This document shows positions 1 through 8,837 of a stretch of 64,000 nt of DNA, in pieces. Where the stretch lies: positions 28,490 to 92,489 of the forward strand of contig NZ_JACOGD010000011.1 in the NCBI RefSeq assembly GCF_014284235.1, written 5' to 3'. Position 1 is the stretch's first letter. The number at the start of each line of letters is the position of its first letter. Below the pieces are notes generated by a model. The model saw nothing but the letters and a program-made list of their open reading frames with translations. It did no database searches and was not told the DNA's origin. Both the position numbers and the translations under genes were made by a program. The stretch comes from Cognatundibacterium curvum (lineage in GTDB: Bacteria; Pseudomonadota; Gammaproteobacteria; Burkholderiales; Burkholderiaceae_D).

Positions 1-1673
1 ATTGGCTCAGGTTTACATTAAATGGGCATATCAACGGCTTCGAAAACAGTCGTCAGACTTTACCAATTTTTTCTATTCGCGATTTTTCTCAACTGATTTC
101 TAACGTTCAGGAAGAAGTTCGGGAATTGGTCGATTACTTAAGAAAAGACTCAAGCGAACGAAACGAATTGGGGGCTGGAGAAAAGGGGCAGTATCGATTT
201 GCAACGGAATTTGCTTTCGTAGGACGTTTTTATAACAGAAAGCGTTCAGTAGATTATTTGCAGGCTTTGCTTGCAACTTGGATTCAACCTCTCGAAGATT
301 ATTTTTTCAAAAATCCAGCTGAAGGATCTGCCGCATTGGTAACTAGTGCAATGCGTCATTGGATAGTCCAGAGACAAGACCAGGAAGCCAATGCCACTAC
401 ATCAATTCTTGATCTTGATCTGTTTAATCCAGTTCGACAGGGCTCGCCATACTGGCGTGATCATTTTAAAGGCCATGGTTTAAGGGACAGTTGGGGCAAA
501 TTTTTAGCTACGCGTATTACGGATGAAACCTGGATTCAGAGTATTCCGGAAAGTACAGTATTGCCTTATCCAGTCCCGGAATTAGGCGTGGCTGGCGCAA
601 ATACACTTAATGTGCCACATACAAAGTCAGATGCAATTACTGATCTTGGCTTGCAAAATATCGAATTTGTTCGCCGCTTAATGGTGCACCGTGCCTTCTA
701 TTCAAATAATCAGACGGGAAATTTAATTTTTACTGGAAGATTATTTGAGTTACTTATCTTGAGCTTAGTGCAGAAAGTTACCAATAGAGATGTTCATAAA
801 ATTCTGAGCAACTCTCCCTATTATTCCTCGGCTTTTTTTGCCGGGACAAAAATGCTTAAAATTGACGCATCAGCCGATGCGCCGCAGGCAGATGAAATTG
901 ATGATAACGATTTAGATAAATATATAGATCAATTAACTAAAGATATAAATTCGTGGCGCGCTGAACATACTGAGACCTTAAAATTACAGCCGCATGCGTT
1001 GCTGATTTATAAGGTGATGAATAAATTTTTCACCCAACTATCTCAAGGTTCTTGGATACTGGATAAAAAAGCAGATAGTGAAAAAACATACAAGCATCAT
1101 CCGGGTCTTAAATATGTTGCAGATATAGGGGTGCGCTCATTCCACGCAATTTGCGCCGCGTTTGGTAGTTTTGAGCATCCTTACGTTCAGAGCGTTTCCA
1201 TTGCCAATGGTACGGTTGCTGGAAAATCTTTTGAAAGCACCAGCCTTTTTATTTCAAACATCAAGCCATTCTTGAGTCCTGAATCGATCAGAAGTTATAC
1301 CGGAGTGCTTTACCAGCATCCTATAAAAAATATTTTGATGGATACCTATCGGGTTCTTTCGTTTGAGGATGAACTTGAAGGTGTAAAAATCAAAGAGATC
1401 AAAAAACAAACAGTAGATGCATCAATCGAAGTTGCAATAGACAGAAAAATGCGCTACTACTTAAATATCATTACTGCTGGGGCAGATGCTAATACTGGGA
1501 TAGAAATGGTAAAGAGCAGTAGTTTGCAGAGGCGAAGTGCAATTTTTGATGAATTTAAAAATAGGTTAACTCCCGCTCAAGTGTCAGCGTTGCCTACAAT
1601 CAGAGACAAACCTAGTAAATCCCAACTGGTTCGCTTTCTTAAAATCTGTATGCCTGCAGATGTGAGTCAGTAA
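1..1673 (+). CDS. rdrA: RADAR ATPase RdrA, C-terminal part (5' end outside window)
   Basis: The reading frame is open from the first bases of the window with no stop (codons in phase with base 3), so this is the last ~556 residues of a longer protein; the apparent TTG at 126 is internal. Known RdrA proteins are large (about 900 residues) with an N-terminal P-loop ATPase and a long helical C-terminal part; only the latter is visible, so no Walker motif can be seen. The identification rests mainly on context: its stop overlaps the start of rdrB by one base (TAATG) and a SLATT gene follows. In RADAR, RdrA forms ring assemblies and works with RdrB in nucleotide/RNA deamination during phage infection. 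The coding sequence is AT-rich (many aaa, aat, att and tta codons), unlike every gene downstream. The family assignment from the C-terminus alone is moderate; an unrelated ATPase partner is the main alternative. Confidence 0.72.
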   Translation, partial: WLRFTLNGHINGFENSRQTLPIFSIRDFSQLISNVQEEVRELVDYLRKDSSERNELGAGEKGQYRFATEFAFVGRFYNRKRSVDYLQALLATWIQPLEDYFFKNPAEGSAALVTSAMRHWIVQRQDQEANATTSILDLDLFNPVRQGSPYWRDHFKGHGLRDSWGKFLATRITDETWIQSIPESTVLPYPVPELGVAGANTLNVPHTKSDAITDLGLQNIEFVRRLMVHRAFYSNNQTGNLIFTGRLFELLILSLVQKVTNRDVHKILSNSPYYSSAFFAGTKMLKIDASADAPQADEIDDNDLDKYIDQLTKDINSWRAEHTETLKLQPHALLIYKVMNKFFTQLSQGSWILDKKADSEKTYKHHPGLKYVADIGVRSFHAICAAFGSFEHPYVQSVSIANGTVAGKSFESTSLFISNIKPFLSPESIRSYTGVLYQHPIKNILMDTYRVLSFEDELEGVKIKEIKKQTVDASIEVAIDRKMRYYLNIITAGADANTGIEMVKSSSLQRRSAIFDEFKNRLTPAQVSALPTIRDKPSKSQLVRFLKICMPADVSQ

Positions 1674-4480
1674 TGCTGAACGCCGCATTATTCGATGTCT
1701 CAATTGCGACCGTTTTTTCGAGTTCAGCATTTGCAGAACTCATCAAACAACACCTGCTCAAACCCGACCCACGCCATCTGATGGAGCACAGCAATTTTCA
1801 CGCTGTCTGTCTGGATGTGTTGCAGGCTGACCTGGACAGAGACTGGCCGCGGCGTTTTCGTCTGAATGAAATCCGGCATGGTTTGCAAATCGTGTGGCCG
1901 CAGACAGCCTTGCGTGGTCCTGCATTCAGCAGTCTGGATTATTTGTACGATCAGCTGTTCATCGCAGATGGTGATGCGCTGCGTTACCGCGATGGGCAGG
2001 AGCAAGACTATGTGCGCTTTTGTGCGCAGCTCGATCCGGCGCTGGTGGTGGGCTGGAAGTTTGCGCAGCATCTGATGTCGCCGCATAGTCTGACTACCCA
2101 CGATATGCAGCGCATCGTGGGACAGCAGCAGGCTTTGTTCAGTCCGGCCGCGGTCGATGGCAATGCAGTCGCGGAAAATCATGCACATCTGGGCGGCGTG
2201 CATACCAGCGGGCTCGCTTTGTTATTGGGTGTGCTGGCTCCGGATGGCGATCATCTTAAGCAGCATCCTCAGCATTCGACTTTATGCGAACTGCAGCGTG
2301 TGCTGCATGGTTTGCTGACGCGCGCGAGCTGGCTGCCTGAGTCCTATGCGGATGGGACAGTTCCGGCTTGTGATGCCGCGCTCAATTTGCTGCTGCAAGA
2401 TAGTCTGGGCGAGCGTTGGCGTACTCAGCCGCAACGGCGTAGCGACTGGCAGCTAATTGCACAGCAAACTGTACATGCCTCGGTGCGCGATGCGGCCTGG
2501 CTGCGTCAGCAAATGGCAGTCGCGATGCTGGCCGGGCGCGTTGCCCAAGCCTGGTTGTGGCTGCTGATCTGGCTGTGGTGGCAGTATCAAAGTCCGCAAT
2601 GCCCGTATGCGCTGCGTGTGCTCATCATTTATTTTTTGAATCGTCTGATGCATTTGCGGCGTGAGCTGATTATGGATGGTCAGGGCTTGACGCGCTTCGT
2701 GGCTTATTACGACAGGCCACTGCGCTGGGGTGAGCAGCAACCCAATCATCTGAATGCGGCGCAAGTGCTGTTCCAGCATCCCGACGATGTGGCAGAGCTC
2801 AAGGTAACGCGTTCCAAATTCAAACCCGAAGAAATCGGTTTGTGGTTGCGTCAGCTTGCCAGCGCGACTGGCGTGGCTGCGCCGCAGGGGCTGGCACCTT
2901 TGCCTGCGGACGAGGCTGCAGCGTATCGTGCATTGATGGATCGCTGGCATTTCTGTATACATTTTTTACGCATTCCGAAATTCCAACATCATCCGGAACT
3001 GGTGTGGCGTGAAGCGCGCCAATTGCGTGAACAATGCCTGTCGCAGGCGGGCTGGGACAGGCCGGAATTGCTGGGCCTGAGCAGCCGTTTGCCGCAGGAT
3101 ATGCGTCGTCAATTGCTGCCTGTGCGCTGGGTGCGCGGCCTGGATGTGGCTGGCGATGAAAATCTGGTGCGGGTCGAAACCTATGCACCCGCATTGCGCT
3201 GGCTGCGTCAGGGCTTGCAGCATCAGGCAGAGCGTCAGGCGACTGTCGCGGGCTGGCATCTGAGTGTACATGCGGGTGAGGATTATGCTCATCCTTATTC
3301 CGGCATGCGCCATCTGGATGAAACCGTCCAGTTTTGCGAGATGCGTTCCGGCGACAGGCTGGGACATGCGCTGGCACTGGGCATACGTCCGCGCGACTGG
3401 TTGCAGCGCCACGGTGACATGGTGGTGCCTGTCGATGAGCATGTCGATAATCTGGTCTGGGCCTGGCATTATGCGGGTGTGATGGCAGAGCGCCTGCCCT
3501 TAGCGGCGCAAGTCATGCCTATGCTGGAGCGACGCATAAGGCGCTTTTTGCGCTATGTGCCGTGGATGCATCCGGCCTGTCTGGATTGGCTGCAGCCGGG
3601 CAGTATTCTGAAAGCGGCGCATGAACAGTTTGCCTGCAAGGCCGATGCACATATCACGCTCACCCATCCGGAAACCTTATTCAAAGCCTGGCAGTTACGC
3701 CGCAATTGCAGCTGGCAATTGAAGCAGGCTGAACTGTCTGGCATTTGTGATGCGGAATCAGCGCAGGCATTACCGGATCGCTATAAGCTGATGAAGCCTT
3801 GTACGCCGCATGCGGAGTTGCAGGGTGATGCAAGTACAACTGAAGCAGTATCGGATTATTTGCCTGATGTACGTTTGTTCCGCGACCGCGCGCGCTGGTT
3901 GGAGATGCAAAAGGGCGGCAAGCCAGCACCGGCCTGGGGGTGTCGCCAGACCCATGCCGCTTTGCCTCAGGTCAGAGTCTCGCTGAGCGGGCCTGAACAC
4001 AGCGACAGCCGCTGGCAACAGCAAGCCTTAAATGCGCTGGGCACCCTCAGCGATCAGCATACAGAAACCGAGCTGGAATTCATGGAAGCCTTGCAGGATT
4101 ATCTGCTCGATCTGTACGATGCGCGTGGCCTGATGATAGAGGTAAATCTGACCAGCAATGTGTATATCGCAAGGCTGGAAAGCTTCAGCGAACATCCGGT
4201 ATTCAGATGGTATCCGGTCTCGGAAAGCGTGCTCAGACCGGTCGAAGCGGCTAACCGCTTTGGCCTGCGCCGTGGTCCGATCAAGGTCTGCATTAATACC
4301 GATGACCCCGGCATCATGCCGACTACACTCAGAACCGAATTTGCCTTGCTGCGCGCAGCCGCGATGGAGCATGGCGCCACCCGCACCGATGCCGAAAGCT
4401 GGACCGAACGCCTGCGCCAAACCGGCGTGCAGGAATTCCGTCGTAAACATCAGGCTGTGTGGACCCAGCGTAGCGTGTGA
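1673..4480 (+). CDS. rdrB: RADAR divergent adenosine deaminase RdrB
   Basis: A 935-residue protein carrying a complete, widely spaced set of adenosine-deaminase metal and catalytic motifs: HAHLGG (metal ligands H170 and H172), SVHAGED (H533 and catalytic E536), GDRLGHAL (H565) and NTDDP (D877 and D878). Ordinary adenosine deaminases are about 350 residues; the large insertions between motifs and the 900+ length are typical of RdrB, the deaminase of the RADAR anti-phage system, which assembles into a large shell and acts with RdrA to convert adenosine/ATP-type substrates to inosine forms. The ATG at 1673 overlaps the TAA of rdrA, indicating translational coupling. The next gene is a SLATT membrane protein, a recognised RADAR accessory. 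GC content is much higher than in rdrA. Active-site residues all appear intact, so an active enzyme is expected. Confidence 0.9.
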   Translation: MLNAALFDVSIATVFSSSAFAELIKQHLLKPDPRHLMEHSNFHAVCLDVLQADLDRDWPRRFRLNEIRHGLQIVWPQTALRGPAFSSLDYLYDQLFIADGDALRYRDGQEQDYVRFCAQLDPALVVGWKFAQHLMSPHSLTTHDMQRIVGQQQALFSPAAVDGNAVAENHAHLGGVHTSGLALLLGVLAPDGDHLKQHPQHSTLCELQRVLHGLLTRASWLPESYADGTVPACDAALNLLLQDSLGERWRTQPQRRSDWQLIAQQTVHASVRDAAWLRQQMAVAMLAGRVAQAWLWLLIWLWWQYQSPQCPYALRVLIIYFLNRLMHLRRELIMDGQGLTRFVAYYDRPLRWGEQQPNHLNAAQVLFQHPDDVAELKVTRSKFKPEEIGLWLRQLASATGVAAPQGLAPLPADEAAAYRALMDRWHFCIHFLRIPKFQHHPELVWREARQLREQCLSQAGWDRPELLGLSSRLPQDMRRQLLPVRWVRGLDVAGDENLVRVETYAPALRWLRQGLQHQAERQATVAGWHLSVHAGEDYAHPYSGMRHLDETVQFCEMRSGDRLGHALALGIRPRDWLQRHGDMVVPVDEHVDNLVWAWHYAGVMAERLPLAAQVMPMLERRIRRFLRYVPWMHPACLDWLQPGSILKAAHEQFACKADAHITLTHPETLFKAWQLRRNCSWQLKQAELSGICDAESAQALPDRYKLMKPCTPHAELQGDASTTEAVSDYLPDVRLFRDRARWLEMQKGGKPAPAWGCRQTHAALPQVRVSLSGPEHSDSRWQQQALNALGTLSDQHTETELEFMEALQDYLLDLYDARGLMIEVNLTSNVYIARLESFSEHPVFRWYPVSESVLRPVEAANRFGLRRGPIKVCINTDDPGIMPTTLRTEFALLRAAAMEHGATRTDAESWTERLRQTGVQEFRRKHQAVWTQRSV

Positions 4481-4575
4481 GGCGCGTGCAGGGTGTATGA
4501 CACATCTGCGGCTAAAGATAAACACTGAAAAATTCTTAAACAAGTAAGGCAAATAAAAAAGAAATGGAATGAACG

Positions 4576-5292
4576 ATGGCTGAAAATGACTTAGCTGTGA
4601 ATACGCAGAATCAACAGGATGCCGCTGGTACCGTGGCCGATACAGCTGTACCAGGCCAAGTGCTAACAACGCCAGATGCAGGCACCGATGTGGCGCCCAT
4701 CGTTGATCCGGCGCAGCTGGTGGTGCCGTTTAATGCTGATGCAATGGGGCTGATCGAAGCGGCGAAAACTAAACTCTTAGGCGAGATCGATGCCTCAATC
4801 CGCTGGTATGCGGAAAAGGCTCCACAGCGCGGTGCGACGGCCAGGCGCTTGCGGGTTGCGATGATTACGACTGGCGGCTTGTCCGCCGTGATTCCATCAC
4901 TGACGCAAATGCATTTACCGGCGTGGATGGTGCCAGTGTTGGGGGAAACCATCTCGCCAATGTGGACCTCGGTACTGATAGCGCTGACGGCGACCTTGTA
5001 TGCGTATGAACGTTTTTATGGTGACGCTGAAGCCTGGATGCGCTTTGTACTGGCGCAGCAACAGTTACAGCGTTTGCGCGAAGAATTTGAACTGAACTGG
5101 CTCACGATACAGGTCTTACGCGTGGGTCAACCCGATCTGGGTAAGGAAATGGCCGAGCTGATCCGCGTATCCCGCGCGCGCCATCGCATCATCCAGCTCG
5201 AGACTGAGCAATGGACGGCAGCGTTTAAGGCCGGCTTGCAAGCGACCACGCCTAAGCAAGTGGAAGAGAAGGGTGCTGTAACCGGTAGCTGA
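4576..5292 (+). CDS. rdrD: SLATT-domain two-TM accessory protein of RADAR
   Basis: A 238-residue protein with a low-complexity acidic/Ala/Thr N-terminus (about residues 1-55), a basic amphipathic stretch (62-93), two hydrophobic segments (about 93-109 and 127-144) and a charged, probably coiled-coil C-terminus. This is the SLATT architecture (SMODS/SLOG-associating two-TM effector), a family of predicted pore-forming membrane effectors in defence systems. It lies 95 bases after rdrB on the same strand. RADAR loci often carry either a SLATT or a Csx27-like membrane protein; as I recall the SLATT version is called rdrD, so the symbol is by analogy. Its role (membrane anchoring or an abortive-infection pore) is inference. 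The ATG at 4576 has only a weak upstream GGAA. Confidence 0.75.
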   Translation: MAENDLAVNTQNQQDAAGTVADTAVPGQVLTTPDAGTDVAPIVDPAQLVVPFNADAMGLIEAAKTKLLGEIDASIRWYAEKAPQRGATARRLRVAMITTGGLSAVIPSLTQMHLPAWMVPVLGETISPMWTSVLIALTATLYAYERFYGDAEAWMRFVLAQQQLQRLREEFELNWLTIQVLRVGQPDLGKEMAELIRVSRARHRIIQLETEQWTAAFKAGLQATTPKQVEEKGAVTGS

Positions 5293-5360
5293 GGTGGCTG
5301 AGGTGGATGTACGCAGTGCTTGAATTGTTGTTCTGGGGCGTAAGTACAAAACGCTAGCCG

Positions 5361-5381
5361 CTAAACACTAAACACTAAACA
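5361..5381. repeat. Short tandem repeat, CTAAACA x3
   Basis: Three perfect copies of the 7-bp unit CTAAACA lie about 70 bases after the SLATT stop codon. No coding capacity; possible slippage site. Confidence 0.85.
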
Positions 5382-5396
5382 CTCATCACCGCCCCC

Positions 5397-5472
5397 CGTC
5401 ATCCCTGCGCAGGCAGGGATCCAGTGACTTTCGCTGTAAAGCCGCTGGATTCCCGCCTGCGCGGGAATGACG
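5397..5472. repeat. Nested inverted repeat, dispersed REP-like element
   Basis: Two small hairpins, ATCCCTGC-gcag-GCAGGGAT (5401-5420) and ATTCCCGC-ctgc-GCGGGAAT (5449-5468), sit inside an outer inverted repeat running from CGTCAT to ATGACG. This layout (CGTCATyCC...GGATTCCCGC...GGGAATGACG) is that of short dispersed extragenic repeats found in many proteobacterial genomes. Only one copy is in this window. It marks the boundary between the defence genes and housekeeping DNA. Confidence 0.7.
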
Positions 5473-5504
5473 AAATTTTGGGGGCTGGGTTCGTTTTCGA
5501 GCAG

Positions 5505-5541
5505 ATTACAGCAGCTAAATTACAGCAGCTAAATGACAGCT
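5505..5541. repeat. Tandem repeat, ATTACAGCAGCTAA x2 plus degenerate third copy
   Basis: Two perfect 14-bp copies (5505-5532) are followed by a partial copy beginning ATGACAGCTG. It lies in the 366-base gene-free stretch between the RADAR genes and the symporter; otherwise that stretch shows only the other repeats listed and a terminator. Confidence 0.8.
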
Positions 5542-5607
5542 GCTCAAGAAAAGGCGCTTACTGAAACACTCAGCCAGGCGCACAGCCTGCCATGAAAAAT
5601 TGCACAT

Positions 5608-5637
5608 AAAAAAAGCGAGCACCAGGCTCGCTTTTTT
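5608..5637 (-). terminator. Rho-independent terminator of the dicarboxylate symporter gene
   Basis: The hairpin GCGAGC-accag-GCTCGC is flanked by A-runs on one side and T-runs on the other, so it can work in both directions. It lies about 20 bases beyond the stop of the - strand symporter and also faces the end of the RADAR operon. Confidence 0.9.
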
Positions 5638-5658
5638 GTCGTTCAATTCAACAGGAAA

Positions 5659-6927
5659 TTACGCAGCTTTTTTTGCTGTGACAGCTTCCAGGTGAACCGG
5701 TGTTTCTATGCCGTTTTCCCATTTCGCGATCACAGCGGCGGCGATGGAGTTGCCGACTGCATTGGTAGCGGAGCGGCCCATGTCGAGGAATTGGTCCACG
5801 CCCATGATCAGCAACAGACCGGCTTCAGGAATGTTGAACTGATTCAGGGTCGCAGCAATCACCACCAGCGAAGCACGTGGTACGCCAGCCATACCTTTTG
5901 AAGTCACCATCAACAGCAGCAGCATGGTGATCTGGGTGCTGGTTGACAATTCTATGCCGTAAGCCTGAGCGATGAACAGTACCGCGAAGGTGCAATACAT
6001 CATAGAGCCATCGAGGTTGAACGAGTAACCCATAGGCAGTACGAAGCTGGAGATTTTGCGTTTGACGCCGAATTTGTCCAGGGCATCCAGAATCTTAGGA
6101 TAAGCTGCTTCCGAGCTGGCAGTCGAAAACGCCAGCAGGAAAGGTTCACGTATCAAAGACATCAGACGGAAAATCGATTTGCCGAGGAAGATGAAGCCTG
6201 CAAATATCAGCAGCGCCCACAGGATGCCGAGGCCAGCGTAGAAACCTGCCATGAACTTGGCGAAAGTAACCAGCACGCCCAGACCCTGAGTCGTGATCAC
6301 CGAAGCCATCGCGGCGAACACGGCTACCGGTGCCATTTTCATGATGGAGCCAGTGATGGTCAGCATCACGTGTGACAATTCATCAATCACGCCAGTCAGT
6401 TTTTTGCCGGTTTCACCCATCGCAGCCAGCGCAGAACCGAAGAACAGCGAGAACACCACGATTTGCAGAATTTCGTTATTTGCCATCGCTTCCATCGGGG
6501 ATTTAGGTACCAGATGGTTCACGAATTCCTTGAGCGAGAAGGCGGCAGTTTTCAGGTTAGTGGCTGTACCTACTTCCGGCAAAGGCAGATTCAGGTTGAC
6601 GCCTAATTTCAGTGCATTCGATAACAGCATGCCGATAGACAGCGAGACCAGCGAGGCGATAATAAACCAGCCCATCGCTTTCACGCCGATGCGGCCTACT
6701 GTCTTGGTGTCGCCCAGATGCGCAATACCGATGGTCAGCGTCGAGAACACCAGCAACGCGATGATCATCTTAATCAGGCGCAGAAAGACGTCGGTGAAAA
6801 TGGAAAAGTAACCTGCCAGTTCGGTCGCAAATTTGCTGCCGGCCCAGGTTTCATGACAGCCATATCCAACCGCGATACCAGCCAGCATCGCGACAAAGAT
6901 GAGCGGGGTCATCGATTTTTTCTTCAT
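5659..6927 (-). CDS. DctA/GltP-family dicarboxylate (or acidic amino acid):cation symporter
   Basis: A 422-residue inner-membrane protein of the DAACS family, full length for the family. Signatures visible are the hairpin motif SFNLDGSMMYC, the GMAGVPRASLVV loop and the substrate-binding helix DMGRSATNAVGN near the C-terminus. In this family the Arg of that helix pairs with the side-chain carboxylate of the substrate, and the VGN ending (instead of the TGD of glutamate carriers) is as I remember it in DctA, so a C4-dicarboxylate such as succinate, fumarate or malate is the more likely substrate; glutamate/aspartate cannot be excluded. It is monocistronic with its own terminator. A C4-dicarboxylate carrier would fit a genome that feeds galacturonate into the TCA cycle, but no shared regulatory site was seen. 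Confidence 0.85.
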   Translation of the reverse strand: MKKKSMTPLIFVAMLAGIAVGYGCHETWAGSKFATELAGYFSIFTDVFLRLIKMIIALLVFSTLTIGIAHLGDTKTVGRIGVKAMGWFIIASLVSLSIGMLLSNALKLGVNLNLPLPEVGTATNLKTAAFSLKEFVNHLVPKSPMEAMANNEILQIVVFSLFFGSALAAMGETGKKLTGVIDELSHVMLTITGSIMKMAPVAVFAAMASVITTQGLGVLVTFAKFMAGFYAGLGILWALLIFAGFIFLGKSIFRLMSLIREPFLLAFSTASSEAAYPKILDALDKFGVKRKISSFVLPMGYSFNLDGSMMYCTFAVLFIAQAYGIELSTSTQITMLLLLMVTSKGMAGVPRASLVVIAATLNQFNIPEAGLLLIMGVDQFLDMGRSATNAVGNSIAAAVIAKWENGIETPVHLEAVTAKKAA

Positions 6928-7525
6928 ACATGCTCCGTGTGAGAGGCAGATTGCGCTGCGGTCTCGTTATGTTAGGGAATGACGCAATGAGCCTCAGTGG
7001 CGACACATTGCATACGCGCTGCGGCACAGCTGAAATTCATGAATCGGGTTGATGAGCGTTCAGGGATACTGCACGCGCGACTTCAGTTCACCGGGGATGT
7101 TGGCGCTGATCCGATTGGTCGGTTTAGTCTGCTTTCCGGACTTCTTCTGAGGGAGTTTGAGGATAAACATAATGGGGTCGCATCATGGCACTAAGCGCAG
7201 ATGCACCATATTGGGGAAAACCACAATTGCCCGTCGTTTTAAACGGAAATTGTCGAAAAAAGCGGATGAAATTTGATTTTTGGGCTGTTTTAGAGCTTTT
7301 TGCTAAGAAATCGTCCGGTTTTGTCTGCATGCATACAATTATTTAAACCGGAAGTCTCAAGCTACATGCGGCTGTCAGCCGCTTTTGCCTTGCCAGACCG
7401 CATCAATACTCAGTCTCTTATTTTGGAGCGGTGCTCAGTGCGGTGCTCAGTGCGGTGTTTTGCTGCGCTTTGCCGTCTTGTCTGGGCCTCAGATGTGTGC
7501 CTGAGGCCCGCACAGCATGCAGTGC
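6928..7525. other. Gene-free region upstream of the symporter
   Basis: About 600 bases hold the presumed - strand promoter of the symporter and the 3' flank of the SEC-C gene. No convincing sigma-54 (GG-N10-GC) site of the kind used by some dctA genes was found. Around 7427-7455 the element GTGCTCAGTGCG is repeated about two and a half times. The small open frames here lack ribosome sites and family resemblance. Confidence 0.5.
7484..7509 (-). terminator. Hairpin downstream of the SEC-C gene
   Basis: Perfect 8-bp arms, GGGCCTCA and TGAGGCCC, with a 10-base loop lie 16 bases past the stop of the - strand SEC-C gene. There is no clear U-run, so its role as terminator is uncertain. Confidence 0.45.
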
Positions 7526-8419
7526 TCAGACGTGAATGCCGTGGCACTTCTTGTATTTTTTGCCGCTGCCGCAAGGGCAGGGATCGTTGCGACCTATTTT
7601 GGCTTCTTTGCGTATGGTCTGGGTGGTATAGGTTTGGCGGAAGTTGGGTTTCTTCTCTTCCTGAAAACTGTCCCACCAGCCCATTTCTTTTTCCACGTCG
7701 TGGATATAGCCTTTGCCATGTTCCAGTTCCAGCGCGCGGCTGGCGTTGAAATCGGCGGCGATATGTTCGTTGAACCAGTCCTGATCACTCATTTGCGGGT
7801 CCAGCAATTTATCGTTAAACCAGCCATTGACCTGCTCCGCCATTTCTTTAGCGCACAGTGCGGTGGCGACATCAACGATGGTTTCCAGTAAAACGGCATC
7901 GCCTTCACTCGCGGTACGGCGCTGACTGGCCAGTAGCTCGCCTTGGCTTTGCAGATATTCCAGCAATTCCTGACGCGGATTGTCACCCGCGATGACGCGT
8001 ACCTGCCAGGCGATCAGCGCCGCAGTGCGTGACCAGATCGAGATGCCGGTGTTTTCAAACAGGGCTTTGAGTGGCGCGACATTGCCATCGCAAACCGAGG
8101 CCAGACAACGGCCATAGGTTTCAGTGACCACGTCGCCCATCATGCTTTCTATGACTTCATCGCTGTAGCTGCCCATCGCGATCATCGGTGCATAGGCGCT
8201 GCTGTCGCGCCATGAAGCCAGTAAATGCATCGCATACATATGCAGCATGTACTCGCCGTTTTCGGTGATGGCCGGGGTGGTCGCAACCTGTTGCAAGACT
8301 TCCGTCAGATGGGGTGCGAGTTCGGTTTTATTCTCTTCTGCCTGCGCAATTGCAGCACGCGGAAAAGGGGAGGAAAAAAATTCGAGTTGCTCGCGCAGCG
8401 CAGGCCAGATGGAAGACAT
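7526..8419 (-). CDS. DUF1186-like protein with C-terminal SEC-C zinc motif
   Basis: A 297-residue protein. The body (about 1-260) is helical and HEAT-like in composition, resembling DUF1186. The C-terminus ends in a perfect SEC-C motif ([17 protein letters not shown]), the zinc-binding tail also found on SecA, which in SecA contacts SecB and ribosomes. The cellular role is unknown; SEC-C tails are common on otherwise uncharacterised proteins. Its start at 8419 fits the methionine followed by a hydrophobic/aromatic helix. It stands alone between the symporter and recC and is transcribed away from recC. Confidence 0.8.
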   Translation of the reverse strand: MSSIWPALREQLEFFSSPFPRAAIAQAEENKTELAPHLTEVLQQVATTPAITENGEYMLHMYAMHLLASWRDSSAYAPMIAMGSYSDEVIESMMGDVVTETYGRCLASVCDGNVAPLKALFENTGISIWSRTAALIAWQVRVIAGDNPRQELLEYLQSQGELLASQRRTASEGDAVLLETIVDVATALCAKEMAEQVNGWFNDKLLDPQMSDQDWFNEHIAADFNASRALELEHGKGYIHDVEKEMGWWDSFQEEKKPNFRQTYTTQTIRKEAKIGRNDPCPCGSGKKYKKCHGIHV

Positions 8420-8837
8420 AGTTAACAGATTCGGAAAGTGAAGTGTGGCGTCATTTCACGCTGCCCGGGAAGCTCAGCATGGTGAAAATCACCTAATCGC
8501 TCAGTATAACAGCTGCACCTGTTGAAAATTGTGACATCACCATCTTTTTGGTGGGCTTACTCAGTCTGCGCTTCCGCACAGATGGCGTGCTGATTTACTG
8601 ATCCTGCCCAGCATCCTGGAAAAGGCGCGCATCGGCAGGAAAGCCGCTCTGCATCGGTATTTGTCATTGTCATAAGCAGTACTGACACTGTATATTTGCA
8701 CAGATATTCAGGCTCTGTCATTTGGGCCGTGCATGTCAGCATATACATAGGCGTACAGTCGCCGTTTGCAACGTGCTGACCCATCAATAAACTAACATTG
8801 CGATGCCTGTTGATGCAGGCAAGGACTAAGCATACCG
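8420..8837. other. Gene-free region between SEC-C gene and recC
   Basis: About 420 bases containing the divergent promoters of the SEC-C gene and the recCBD operon. No palindromic operator, riboswitch or RNA gene was recognised. The 96-codon - strand frame at 8557-8847 overlaps the recC start, is rich in Cys/Met and resembles no family known to me. Confidence 0.5.

Noticed and set aside
5361..5541. CRISPR-like array
   Set aside because: Repeat units are only 7 and 14 bp and directly adjacent, without spacers; no cas genes in the window.
6928..7525. Sigma-54 promoter for the dicarboxylate symporter
   Set aside because: TGGCAC occurs near 7184 but lacks the correctly spaced TTGC element and is on the wrong strand.
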